A stretch of DNA of 64,000 nucleotides. Source: Pycnopodia helianthoides (Eukaryota; Echinodermata; Asteroidea; Forcipulatida; Asteriidae). The notes under the pieces were generated by a model. That model made no database searches, had not been told where the DNA came from, and was given only the letters and a program-made list of their open reading frames with translations. Numbering within the stretch: position 1 is the stretch's first letter; each line of letters begins with the position of its first letter. This document shows positions 1 to 11,089 of the stretch, piece by piece. The stretch covers positions 1-64,000 of the forward strand of contig JASTWB010000080.1 in assembly GCA_032158295.1 (NCBI GenBank). The letters run 5' to 3'. A program made the translations under genes and the position numbers.

Positions 1-693
1 AGATGATAGTTACAATATACGTTTGAAGATTAAGACAACGGGCTGTCACAACTCTAATAGTAGACTACTTTTTTGTGCATTACCAAAATACAACGACAAG
101 ACAACATACACCCGAAACTTAAATATTACGTTTTAATGTTACCAAATTATTTGTGTAGACAACGTGACTGTCACAACTTAAATGCTGTGTTTTATAATAC
201 CAAAATATAACGTCAAGACAACGTGATTGCCGCGATTTAAATATGACGTTTTGATAAAACCAAAATACAATGTGCAGACAACGTGCTCTTCACAACATAA
301 TTTCTACGTTATAATAATACCAAAATACAACGTCAAGACAACGTGACCGCCGTGATTTAATTATGACGTTTTGATAAAACCAAAATGCAACGTGCAGACA
401 ACGTGCTTGTCGCAACAAAATTACTACGTTTTGTTGAGACCAAATATGACTTATTGACAACGTTGTTGCCTTAACGTTGTAATAATACCAAAATACAATG
501 TTGTGAACACGTTAGGTATAAAACCTTTCGGTAACGTTGCATAAATTACCAACATGCAACCAATGTACAACATTGGTTGAAGATCATGTTAAGATCTGAC
601 GTTCTTGCAACGTAGTCAAAACGCTGTCATCCCATCGACCAAATTGCAACCTTATCACAACATTGTAACAACGTATTGTGTTAGCTGGGTAGC
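1..693. repeat. 60-bp ACGTTGT-type tandem array ending in a transposon-like terminus
   Basis: Units of about 60 bp begin with AGACAACGTG at 154, 214, 274, 334 and 394, with older units before them. Alternate units resemble each other more than neighbours do, giving a 120-bp dimer. From about 430 the array passes into a non-tandem tail that ends in TTAGCTGGGTA at 683-693. The same tail recurs at 6028-6361, so this is the end of a dispersed element, not only a satellite. Its other end lies left of the window. Confidence 0.75.
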
Positions 694-1845
694 CTGATCA
701 AACACTGCAACAATTGTCTTCAACTGAAGCTTGTCTGCGATTTCCACACTCCGATGCAGCAATGTGAGAAGAGTACTCATTTCTGTGGGGCTAGCATCCA
801 CAATGGGTAAATATCCGATGACTGATTTAGGTGGGATTTCAACTTGGGATGCTAGATGATTAAAACCAGTCCATGCAGGTACTTTTCCAGCTTTGTCACT
901 TGAAAATCTTGTCAAGTTGTATGACAAATCTAATTGTCGCGGACATTTCTGCATCGGTGCACATGATAGAAGGCTATCAGGTATATGAACATCTTTAGCA
1001 AAAGGCTTTGGACCATCCTTCTTGCCTCCAAAGTAGGTCACAATGTTAGTTGAAGGGGGTTTGGTTGCTTGGTCATGAGTTTTTTTTGACGCCAGTGGAA
1101 CATCATGGTGATCTGGTGATGATGAAGTAGGCCGCTGTATTATTATCCCATTAGTGTTATGGGTTGTTCCTTTTCCTTACAGAGTTTCCTCAACTAAGTC
1201 GTTGTTGTCCCAAACAAGTATTGTGTGTTCCTTCTTCTTAATTTCTGATGGTATGACATCCTCCCCCAGCCTTGCTGCTTTTTTGGCCAGAGCTGTGTCA
1301 TGTTCAAGGACTACAGAATGAGAAACGCTGTAACCAAGTCCATTCATCAAGCCGATGAGTTGGGCTGATCCTGATAGGTGCCGAAGAGTCATCGCAAGAG
1401 AGAGGTGTTTTGGCGTCTGTGTTCTACCTCTTGAAGAAAGATACACTATATCCTGAGCAATATTCAGGATCCGCTGGTGAATGTCATGCTCAACGTGGAC
1501 ATATTTTCCTTCCTCTGGATCACTGGAAGCACCAACAGTCCAAGCCAGAAAGTTGAACAATGTTATGGGAACAAAGTCCTCAGCAGATTCAGGTGTCAGA
1601 TGATTTGCCGTTGGAGGCCAAGGTAACTCTGTGTGTACGTCTTTGATTTCTTTCTTCAAAGCCAGAGCTGTCATGAAAAAGTCTCGAACTGACGTATCTT
1701 TGCTGATTGATGGGGCAAGGATTTCAGATTCTGAATCTGTTGTATCACTGTCTATAGTGGATAGGGTCTGCAGGGCTTCTCGAAAATTTTGTCTCTCTTC
1801 AACCAGGGTGTCAACGGCCACATCATTTACATTCACAATTTCACT
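655..1845 (-). pseudogene. Unrecognised transposase-like gene, main exon, one nonsense codon
   Basis: Two open stretches, 1177-1845 and 655-1176, lie in the same frame and are separated only by a TAA at 1177-1179, so this is one reading frame of about 395 codons with a single nonsense mutation. Both apparent starts are GTG codons, not real initiators. An AG acceptor at 1846-1847 marks the 5' edge of the exon. I recall similar proteins, with a PKHLSLAMT-like stretch, an LVWDNND stretch and a segment ending in FDQA, as widespread uncharacterised proteins of cnidarians and other invertebrates. They are probably transposon-encoded, but I cannot name the family. The frame runs into the 60-bp-repeat element at about 693, just after FDQA, so the C-terminal half has been lost or displaced by that insertion. 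Residues 656-693 are element sequence read as protein. Confidence 0.55.
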
Positions 1846-1856
1846 CTGACATCAAG

Positions 1857-1930
1857 GTTCATCGACAAAAGTAAACTTAAGAAGGCCGTGGCTGCTTCAG
1901 AGGTGAGACGTGCACGTAGCGTAGAATACG
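1857..1930 (+). other. Possible exon of the same gene in inverted orientation
   Basis: Read on the plus strand, an AG acceptor at 1855-1856 is followed by an open stretch encoding RFIDKSKLKKA and then a consensus donor GTAAGA at 1931. The peptide is what would be expected between the N-terminal exon at 2158-2414 and the main exon at 655-1845, but those two are on the minus strand. Either the segment was inverted, or the match is chance. The call rests on splice signals and my memory of the family's N-terminal pattern. Confidence 0.3.
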
Positions 1931-2157
1931 GTAAGATTGCATGCATGATAGTAGAAATAAATAATATCATTTGCCCAAGTGGCTATTTTTATTTTAAACT
2001 GGCCCTGTTTGAGGCAATGTTTTTCAGTTCACAAAATTTTTGATTCATTGTGTTTTTAATTTTCATAACGTTCTTGTTTGGTCAACCCATGGAGGTTTCT
2101 TCCTCCATAGTCAACCTTATGTCGTATGATCATCACATATGATCATGATAATGTACA

Positions 2158-2414
2158 TTGTACAAGCATGACCGATGGTAGCCAGCGTTGTCGGGTCGTC
2201 CACTGTCGTCAGTGTCATGATTGTCGACACTACTCGCGTCAACTGCACGATCAGCAATAAACTTTCTGGCGACATCTGTTTGTGCACCCTTTAATTCTTT
2301 CCATTGATTCACGTACTCAATAAATCTACCCAAGCTTTGATCGGAAAACTGAGTAATTTTACCGTTGGCTTTGGCGTTGCAATGTACGAAACAAATTATT
2401 TCGGGCGCCGCCAT
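2158..2414 (-). pseudogene. Candidate first exon of the unrecognised transposase-like gene
   Basis: An ATG at 2412-2414 opens a frame starting MAAPEIICFVHC, with C/H residues near the start and a GYHRSC segment near the end. This resembles the zinc-binding N-terminus of the uncharacterised family seen in the main exon downstream on the same strand. The frame reaches a possible GT donor near 2157. Start and donor are inferences; no promoter is visible. Confidence 0.35.
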
Positions 2415-3172
2415 GTTGCAGTGACCTCTAACGTGACCTCTGAATAAATTTACATAACGAACATCCTGATTGGCCAATGGAGTAAGCGTGGATGATACGA
2501 CTGCACGGATTTGTCAGATAGATGGCTCGTTCGGAAACTTTTACTTTGCCGTAAATTTGATCATTTTTATTAAAAATAAACCATTTATTGTCAGGGTGAA
2601 CAGCTACCTTCTTGATCACTATAATATTTTGGATGGATCTGCTTTTTTTTGAGAAGTACCTCTTCTGTAGAGTGCCACGGAACATAAAAACGGCATTCGT
2701 CGCATAGTCTACTAGTACGATCCGCAAATAATGATGTGATTGATAAAAACAAAGTGAAGATAGTGTTATTTGTTGTAAATTATTAGGACCCACAGCGGCA
2801 TGGTGTAAGGATTGCGAATTCTGATATTGCAGAGGAAAGTGATGATGGTCAGCAGTTTCTACAAGTAGAAGTGAGTGCCAACTAATTGGTGTTTGTATAG
2901 TTCTTTGTATATACAAAACAAAAGAAGTGGCTTATAAACTATTGAAGATGCAAGTCCGGGGGGGGGGTGTCAAGAATATATCCTGTTGGGTCATGACCCC
3001 CAGAAATCACACAACATTAACTAAAGCAAAACAAAATAGTGTAAGAATGTAAACAATATTAAACAAATTCTGGCTGTCGCACAGATATGCGCCAAATATA
3101 GATAACAATAAATAAGGCAAAGTAAAAGAAAAAACATGTTTTGCGTCCCAACTTGCCCGCTTCTTTTAAAAA

Positions 3173-3297
3173 AAATTCAAAATAAGATTTAAAAAGCATA
3201 AAATGTCAACTGATCCATCGGAAAACAAATGAAGTATTTTATTTTCCGATGGATCAGATTCAGTTGATATTTTATGTTTTTTTAATCTTATTTTGGA
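3173..3297. repeat. Foldback inverted repeat of about 125 bp
   Basis: The left arm (3173-3225) and right arm (3240-3297) are near-complementary over about 50 bp; TGATCCATCGGAAAA pairs with TTTTCCGATGGATCA. The loop is about 15 bp. The flanks 2480-3170 and 3300-3730 hold no gene I can support. Confidence 0.7.
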
Positions 3298-3736
3298 TTG
3301 ATTAAAATAAAAATTCGTCCAGTTACACATTTACATTTTTATGGTTCAGATAACTGTGAAAAATTTCACACGAAGGTGCAGCGCAATGCAGACCCCATTG
3401 CAATCACAATGATACACAATGCACAACACACATCTGTGCGACACACAAAAGCAGTCACATCTATTCCAATAATTTACAGGCATGTATAATCTTTGTTGTT
3501 TCTCTACTCTTCATTCTGTTACATTAGAGGCAACAACCAAAAATGGTGGCGTACAAAAATAATGGCCCTTCCCGCTTCATTTTTTTCCCAAAATCCGGAC
3601 GTTACTCGGCCCAACTAGTCTTACACAAAAATAGTTATTAATAGTGCAAGTCGTTGTTATACATTATTAGGACCCACAGCAGCATGGTGAATGGATTTGT
3701 TCTGATCAGTTGAAGTGATTTTGATGATAGACTTCT

Positions 3737-3960
3737 TGAGTATGACATTGCAGAGGAAAGTGAGGATGGTCAGCAGATTGTAGAAGTGAGGGAAAACCAA
3801 TTGGCGTTTGTGAGTATGATATTGCAGAGGAAAGTGAGGATGGTCAGCAGATTGTAGAAGTGAGGGCAAACCAATTGGCGTTTGTGAGTATGATATTACA
3901 GAGGAAAGTGAGGATGGTCAGCAGATTGTAGAAGTGAGGGCAAACCAATTGGCGTTTGTA
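3737..3960 (+). repeat. Three tandem copies of a 74-bp exon-like unit
   Basis: Units starting GAGTATGAYATT recur at about 3737, 3811 and 3885, and a diverged relative lies at about 2820-2900. Each unit reads as an acidic peptide (AEESEDGQQ) ending in GAA followed by a donor-like GTGAGG. The 74-bp period shifts the frame between copies, so the array cannot be one long ORF. Confidence 0.65.
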
Positions 3961-4810
3961 TAGTTCTTTGTAAAATGAAACAAAAGAATATCTTGTAAAT
4001 TATTGAAGATGCAAGTTCGGGTGCGGGTGTTCTATTCGATTATGCCCCCTAGAAATCACAAAACAGTGAGAAAAAGGTGGAAGGCATGTAAATAGTTTTT
4101 TTTTTTTAACTATGGCTGTCTCGCAGCTGTGACCAATAACAAATTTTTGACAAAAATATATGCCACTTTCAATTTATTTTGTAGTTTGAAGAAAAGGGTG
4201 AACCGTTTTGAACAATTTGAAGAATGATTGTTTTACACTGTCTTTGGTTATACAAAAAATTTCAATGAATTACTTTTACAAACTTACCAAGGTAGGCCCC
4301 TTTATACGCGTTGCCGTAACCGGACTTCACTGCACCTGTATACTATACAGCATGTACTATATATACAGACCAATCTCCTGACTTTTGCAATCACGGGGGT
4401 ATATATTTTTTTAATGTTTCCATTTAATTAATATTTCTGAACTAAAATTACATGTTTGGTTACTGAATTATATTTATCCATATTTTCCTCTGTTAGTTTA
4501 GACAATTACAAGAAGAAACCAGTACATCTAGTTAATAATTTTGGCAAATTTCGTGAAATATTTTGTATGTATTGTACAACTTCTATGCCCAATCTACTAA
4601 TTTGCATATGTGATATTTACGTTGTCATGACGTTGTCATTTTAATTTTGTAATAGACATGCAGCATTCCGCACGCTGGTCAATGTGGCAGGTTGAGCGGA
4701 AACGTATGTCTTACATTTTTTCTTCAAAACTGAAACAAACACATTAAGTGGTACCCTAAAGTACTTCAAACTTTGAAAGTCTTTGAAATTTAGGAACAAA
4801 TTTTGGTTTA

Positions 4811-6020
4811 GAGGAAGTTTTTAGCGGGGAACAAAACGGCCTAAGTGAGAATAGAAAATCCTATCAAGGGTAAATTTTTCTCTAGAAGATTCTATGTACG
4901 GCTTGGAATGCCGCTGTACAGGTGGGAGGGGGAGGGGGGGGGGAGAAGAATCAAATCTCTCCCCAGACTGGTGCACTGCTGCTTGACACAATAAGCTCAG
5001 TTAAATGCAATTAATGATTAGTAACTGTTCAGATTGATCATTAAATGCCAATGTGATAGCAACGCCACTCCTCCAGTGCCTATTTTATTTATGACAACCA
5101 ATATAAAAAACTAAATTTAGAACAAACATTGTTTATGATGTCAAACATTAGGCCTACCAATAGTTGCTAGCCTATAAATGTCCTCCAAAACCATCCCAAC
5201 GAGCTGCTGGAACTATTCAACACAATAGTTTTAGAAAAGTTTTTTGCAAGTGACAAAACGGCCTAAGTAAAAAATAGAAAATCCTATCGAGGGTAAATGT
5301 TTCTCCAGAAGATTCTACCTACAGCTTGGAATGCCGCTGTACAGGTAGTGGGGGGGGGGGGAGTAGAATCAAATCTCTCCCTAGACCGGTGCACTGCTGC
5401 TTGACATAATAAAGTCAATTAAATGCAATTAATGGTTTGTTCAGATTGATTATTAAATGCTTATTTGATAGGGACGCCGCTCCTCAAGTGCCTATTCTAT
5501 TGAAGACAACTAATATAAAAAACTAAATTAAGAACAAACATTGTTCGTGATGATAAACATTAGGCCTATCAATAGTTGTTAGCTAATAAATGTCCTTCCG
5601 AAACCATCCCAACGAGCTGCTTGAACTTATTTAACACAATGGTTTTAGAGGAAGTTTTTTAGTGGGGGACAAAACGGCCCAAGTGAGGATAGAAAATCCT
5701 ATCAAGGGTAAATGTTTCTCTAGAAGATTCTATGTACAGCTTGGAATGCCGCTGTACAGGTGGTGGTGGGGGGGGGGTGAGGAATCGAATCTCACCCCTC
5801 ACCTTAAATGCACTTAATGATTAGTACTGTTCAGATTGAATATTAAATGCAAATGTGATAGGAACGAGGCTCATCAAGTGCCTAGTTTATGACAACCGAT
5901 ATAAGTAAATAAAAAAATAAAAAATTTTGAACAAAAACTTGTTTGCGATGTCAAACATTAGGCCTACCATGTCCCCCAAAACCATTCAAACGAGCTGCTT
6001 GAACTATTCAACAAAATGGT
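4811..6020. repeat. Three direct copies of a repeat of about 415 bp
   Basis: Copies begin near 4811, 5230 and 5646 and share blocks such as ACAAAACGGCC, GAAAATCCTATC, GGAATGCCGCTGTACAGG followed by a G-run, and AACATTAGGCCTACC. The copies are diverged by substitutions and small indels. No ORF of note runs through them. Confidence 0.75.
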
Positions 6021-6027
6021 CTAAACA

Positions 6028-6361
6028 TCGCCAATACAAACTAAAATACAATGCCAAACGATGTCAAACATAAATACTGTTTTCTTGAGACCAAAATATG
6101 ACTTATCAGCAACGTTGTTGCCTTAACTTACATACCACGTTGTAATAATACCAAAATACAATGTGATCACGTTAGGTATAAAACCTTTTGGTAACGTTGC
6201 ATAAATTACCAACATGCAACCAATGTACAACATTGGTTGAAGATCATGTTCAGGTCTGACGTTCTTGCAACGTAGTCAAAACGTTGTCGTCCCATCGAAC
6301 AAATTGCAACCTTATCACAACGTTGTGCAACGTTGTAACAACGTATTGTGTTAGCTGGGTA
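6028..6361. repeat. Second copy of the ACGTTGT element terminus
   Basis: This matches 430-693 almost throughout, including AACCAATGTACAACATTGG and the end TTAGCTGGGTA at 6351-6361. It lacks the upstream 60-bp array. The shared, abrupt 3' edge in two different flanks marks a real element boundary. Confidence 0.75.
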
Positions 6362-6417
6362 AATTGGTCGACAAGATAAGGAAGTTGACTTAAGACTACT
6401 TACCATATCACCCCCAT

Positions 6418-6908
6418 AAGAGCTAAGTAGAGTGCCGAGGCGCTTATCTCAGAGAAAATTCTGGAAAGCATCAGAATGGAGATAATTTCTTTTATATTAT
6501 TCATGCATTGTGCTCATGGGTACTCTACCTGGTAAATACTTGAATCATTTTGTTCTTCTCGTTCATTCCATACATGCACTTCTTAGTGAAAGAATTACAC
6601 AGAATGAGGTCGATTTGGCAGGACTGACATTGAGGAAGTTTGTTATAATGACCGAACATTTGTATGGAAAGTCGTTTGTATCTTTTAATGTGCACCAACT
6701 TTGCCATATCTCTGATAGTGTTGAGCGTTGGGGACCAGCCTGGGCAATTTCTGCATTCCCATTTGAAGGGAATAATCAGGTTCTCCTTAAATTGATTCAT
6801 GGCACACAATGTGTACCACAACAAATAGCAGAGCATTTCCAGCTCTACAGAAGTACATTACAATTAGCAAAGCACTCGATACATAACGCAGAATCAAAAT
6901 GCAAATAA
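6418..6908 (+). pseudogene. tnp2-like transposase C-terminal fragment (DUF4218-like)
   Basis: The open stretch 6484-6908 continues upstream in frame across a single TAA near 6481 into a segment ending KFWKASEWR. The motifs KASEWR, LPGKYLNHF, FNVHQLCHI, WGPAWAISAFPFEGNN and HGT are, as I know the family, those of the region following the catalytic core in animal tnp2/EnSpm-type transposases. No catalytic core is visible upstream, where the ACGTTGT element ends 50 bp away, so the gene is 5'-truncated. A continuation of the same family appears at 10640-11087. The frame ends with TAA at 6906-6908; whether this is native or an exon read-through is unclear. Confidence 0.6.
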
Positions 6909-7129
6909 ATGCATACAAGCTTGGTACACATTGGTGCATATATGTCACCATATCAACTCTACCGTGCACAAAAGTGTCAAGCCGTAATCACATGTAATTT
7001 CACCATGCCATTGGCAGCAACAGAAGATTCGTACACACGCGAGCGCGTTGCTGTCAACATTGATGGGACCAACCATTTTGTAATAGTGGTGTTCAGGGAT
7101 TCAACTATGTGTACATGATCTACTGTACA

Positions 7130-7812
7130 GCGGGCGCCGCGGTTCTAATAATTGAATACCCCGTAGTTTTAATGCAGGGCATACTTAAAGGATTTTCTGA
7201 ATAAAATCAATATATCACTTGAATATTATTAACAACAAATTGATCAAACATCATGAGAATCAGATGAAACTTTTAGTTGAATGAGAGTTTAAAAATATTT
7301 GTATAACACATGGAGCAAGGTTTTTGTAACATTTTACAATAACAAATATTATTTTGAAAGATCTATTAAAAATTATTTTTACATTGTAACCAGCCACAGG
7401 CTTAAATGGCTGTACAATAAACTTCTGCATTATAAACAATTAAACAAATTCCATAGTATTGGCTTTCGAAGAAATCAAGATGAGTAAACATTGACTATTC
7501 GTTAACTTGTAATAATTATTCACAACTGCGACAACAACAAGGGATCCGTTTGAAGTATTGATCAGATCATTCTTTTAATACAATATTTACAAGTAATACA
7601 AGTACTTTGGTCATTTTGGGATCTCACCACAATTAGTTCAAGCTAAAACTTGAAAGATTTATAGCACCAAGGGCTCAATTAACTTTATTGAAAGTTGAGC
7701 ATGTTTTAATTTTATGCCCACTAGCTCCACAACATGAACATGACTGAATTTGGATTTCTCTACTGCAGGTTGGGAACAGCATTTCTGTCCTGTTTTGTTT
7801 TTGCATTATCTG
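7130..7812. other. No recognisable feature
   Basis: AT-rich sequence without a supportable gene, between the tnp2-like fragment and the end of the antisense relic. Confidence 0.6.
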
Positions 7813-9750
7813 TTAAAAGGCTACTAACCCCTTATGGTTGGATGCTTTGAAAAAACTTTCTTTCACTTGATCATTCATCTTTTCAAACGACTGCTGTGAG
7901 AAGTGGTTTATGCATCCTCCATGAAGTTGAATTGCTTCTCCAACATGCATTGCTAAGATGTGCATGTACAAAGTGACATCTTTGGTCTGGTATGTAGAGG
8001 CATAGAAAGTAACCCATGATTTTGCCACTTCTTTGAATTTGATTAGCTTTTCACCCTGAATGTTTTCTTTTGTCATGCTCATTAGAATTCCAAAGTCATT
8101 CCATATCTTAATCACATCTTGTAGTGTGGTCAGCCAGGGCCTCATATCACCAAGAGAAATTTTTTCCTGTATTTTTGTGTGTTCTGGCCCAATAAAACAT
8201 CGGTAGTTCATGACATCTTTTGCATCTGTGGAGAAATGCCATTCGATTCCTATAGAACGAAGGAATGTTTCAAAGTTTTGGATTTTGGTTGTTGCATTCT
8301 TGTGAGATTTGGTGTTTTTTATCTGGTTATCCCTCGTTCTTAGCTCTTGTCAAAGCTTTCTTATTAGCTGATCAGATATTCTCAGGTACATGTGAAGAAG
8401 ATCTGGAACTATAAACTTAATGTCTATTGCTTTAAAAATCGGTGAACGAAGACAATTGAACTTCTTTTTCCTACTGCTTGACCACTGTGCCATTTCATTT
8501 ATCTCATGAACTGTGCGGGCCCCTTTAATTGTGTCAAGCATTGACCATTTTTTTGACATATCATAAAAGCAATCTGAGGGGCACTTGCAAAACACACAAC
8601 TGTGAATGCTTGAGCAAGCACCAAGTCCATACAAAGCTACTTTTGTTTTTTCCTCTGCAATCTTTTTTCTTTTTTTCATTCTGAAGCTCTTCAGGTGCTT
8701 TCCTTTTAGTACCTCCTAACTTAAGACTGTACTTCTCCTTTTCCCAAGACTTAAGAAGACTAGAAACTTGCCTACCTCCTTTTTTCAATGCTGCTTTTAG
8801 GTTTGCTTGTGCGTGTTTTATTTTACTGAGTAGTCTTGTTGATGTTTTTTGCAATTCAACAAACTTAGAATCAATTCCATTTAATTTGCAAACCTTATCC
8901 AACACATCTTGGGCACACTCGATTGAATGGTATACTGAATCACTTTCTTTAACCAGCTTATGCAAGACAAGTAGATTTATCTCCAAAACCCAATCAACAG
9001 AGTCGTCAAAATTGAGTGGATGGCAATTAACCTTATACTTAGGATTAAAGGAAACGGTACCAAAAATAATTAAAACATAAAATGTAAAATATGGAGACAT
9101 CAGTCCAATTAGTTACTCCAAAATATTCAGCTGACCGTTGTTGCCCATTAACTTCACAAACCTGAAAACGAACATGTGCTTTAGAGTTTTAGTCAGTTTT
9201 GGAGTGTATTCATCAAGGCAGCGTCGTTCAGTCAACCAGAGTCTTATGGTTGAACCATCAATGTAGCTGAAATCTCCTGATTGATTGACAATTCTATACC
9301 ACCAGTTTGGTTCAAGAATAGAAGAAATGTTTTCCTTTTTTGCTCAATATTTATTTCCATCAGCAACAGCTTTGATGTCCTGGACAAAGGATCTGAAACT
9401 AGATCTTTGTATTGATATGCGAAGAGTGATCTCAGAGTTCTCCACTCTCGAACAGTTTAGATGTTCTTTAATCTTTACCCGTAAGTCACTTTTGAAAAAT
9501 TTGTAAGCATCATCATCTTCATGATCCAGGTCAACAATATCTTTCTCCAACCGCCATTCATCGTATCTGCTGGGCCAACCTCTATAGTGAACCAAAACCT
9601 CATTGCACTCTATGCTCCCATCATTTACTACACGCTCATCTAGAACATCATGTTTAAACAACTTATTTGTTGACCATTTGTCTTCTTTTTTAACATATTG
9701 GCATCTCACTTTCAGTCTGGGTCCATTGTGAAGTGTCTTATAATCATGTC
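7813..9750 (-). pseudogene. Multi-exon transposase-like gene with chromo-like segment, broken
   Basis: Reading on the minus strand, an acceptor at 9751-9752 opens an exon with a chromo/chromo-barrel-like core (VHYRGWPSRYDEW). The frame continues past a TGA at 9344-9346 to about 9110. A second stretch (9040-8680) encodes a lysine-rich coiled-coil-like region. It shifts frame inside an A-rich run near 8670 into a segment with CVFCKC and PDLLHMYLR, then crosses a TGA at 8350-8352 and continues in frame to 7813, with YMHILAMHV and SFEKMND. A CxxC insert followed by an H...E pair near the C-terminus resembles RNase-H-fold transposases of the broad RAG1/Transib type, but I cannot name the family. 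One frameshift and two nonsense codons make it a relic. The opposite orientation to the flanking tnp2-like pieces suggests nesting. Confidence 0.45.
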
Positions 9751-10639
9751 CTGTGTACAAAAATAAACAAAATAATATACAAAAATATATGTACGTACAC
9801 AAAATGTGTGTATTCAATGTATCCCCCCCCCCCCCCATTAAATTTTGGAATTAAGTGTTCTTTAATAGTTAAAGGTTATCACGAAAGCCAGAGTCAACAC
9901 CCGTACCCCGCGTACACATGAATCCCCACACATGGAATGACCCACGCGAACCTACAGCAAATCGTGGTGGGCTAAAAACAATTTATGCGGTTTTCAAACG
10001 GCTATTTTCTCATGTTCTCTTCAACAAATAAAAACTTTATTGACACAGATTGAGCTACAGTGCATTATCTTTATAGTGGCACCTCTATCGTGTAAAAATT
10101 CAAGAGAAAAAGGGAGTCAAAACTTACGTGTAGTTAGGCCTCAATTTACGTAGTTCATAGCTGTCGTCGATTCGTAGCATAGGTTTGTGCACAACTACTG
10201 ACGAATCATAAGCAGTTTCAAGTTCTATCGGCAAATAGACAGGGGTGAATATGGACCAATAGCATAAAGCTCTACATAGTCATTTAGCTGGTGTTTTACC
10301 CCCTCTGTTGCTCGTCGAACGAAGACTGTGCACTGCGGAATATTGGAGTTCGCGTGTTTTGAGATTGCGGCGAGCCACAAATGTTGGGTTTTGACAGCGT
10401 TCTCCACACAACTTCTGAGAAGATTGTGTTTCAATCAAACAAAATGACAAAGGTTATTATTGTTTAAATAAACTGACATTTCCACAGACAAAAGTTAAAT
10501 ATTTGTTTATTAGTTTGCATTTGAACGAAAGAAATGCAAGTTCAGGTTTTTGAGTTGTATGACAAAATGTCCCATTTTCCGGCACAATTTGCAATTTTTT
10601 CTCAACATTTAGAGCGCTCCGCTGGTTTAAACGTTAGCT

Positions 10640-11087
10640 TGACGGGAAGAATTCATATGCAACTTCACAACGGTAGGCAAAGTAAAACTACTTGGCAAGC
10701 CTTCAACCAAACAACTAGATGTTGAAGACAGGGCAGCTTTGCAAGGCCTTCTTGGTGTACAAGTCAGACCTAGAGAGGTGAAATACTTTCTGAGGTTTCA
10801 GCTCGGTGGCTGTCTTTACACCTCTTGCAGGTATCTCAGTAGTGAAGCTAGCAGATGGGACAATTGGTGTTATCAATTCGATCATTTTGTATGCTGAAGA
10901 TTGTACCTGTGATGGACCTTGCAATTGTGTTGAGTCAACTTTTTGTGTTGTTTCACCTACTTCTAAACTTAGGAGGGTATATCATCGAGACAATCATTTA
11001 CGCATTGACTCTAAATACATAATTCTTGAAGTGGACATTGACACTGATACCCAAAAGGCCATTCACATCACTGAATCACTGAATTGA
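10640..11087 (+). pseudogene. tnp2-like transposase, extreme C-terminal part
   Basis: From about 10655 a frame reads VKLLGKPSTKQLDVEDR, then REVKYFLRFQLGG and LYTSC. Near 10830 the sense moves to another frame that runs VVKLADGTIGVINSI, then CTCDGPCNC, to TGA at 11085-11087. The pattern (short beta-rich module beginning with YTS, followed by 'DG.IG.I' and a cysteine cluster) is what I recall at the C-terminus of animal tnp2-like transposases. It therefore probably belongs with 6418-6908, interrupted by the antisense relic. A one- or two-base indel near 10835 explains the frame change. Confidence 0.45.
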
Positions 11088-11089
11088 AA

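Noticed and set aside
1..430. CRISPR-like spacing of 60-bp repeats
   Set aside because: The units vary along their whole length with no constant repeat and unique spacer; the context is eukaryotic.
2428..2916. 162-codon minus-strand ORF
   Set aside because: Composition is like the surrounding AT-rich DNA; no motif, and it overlaps the diverged 74-bp repeat relative.
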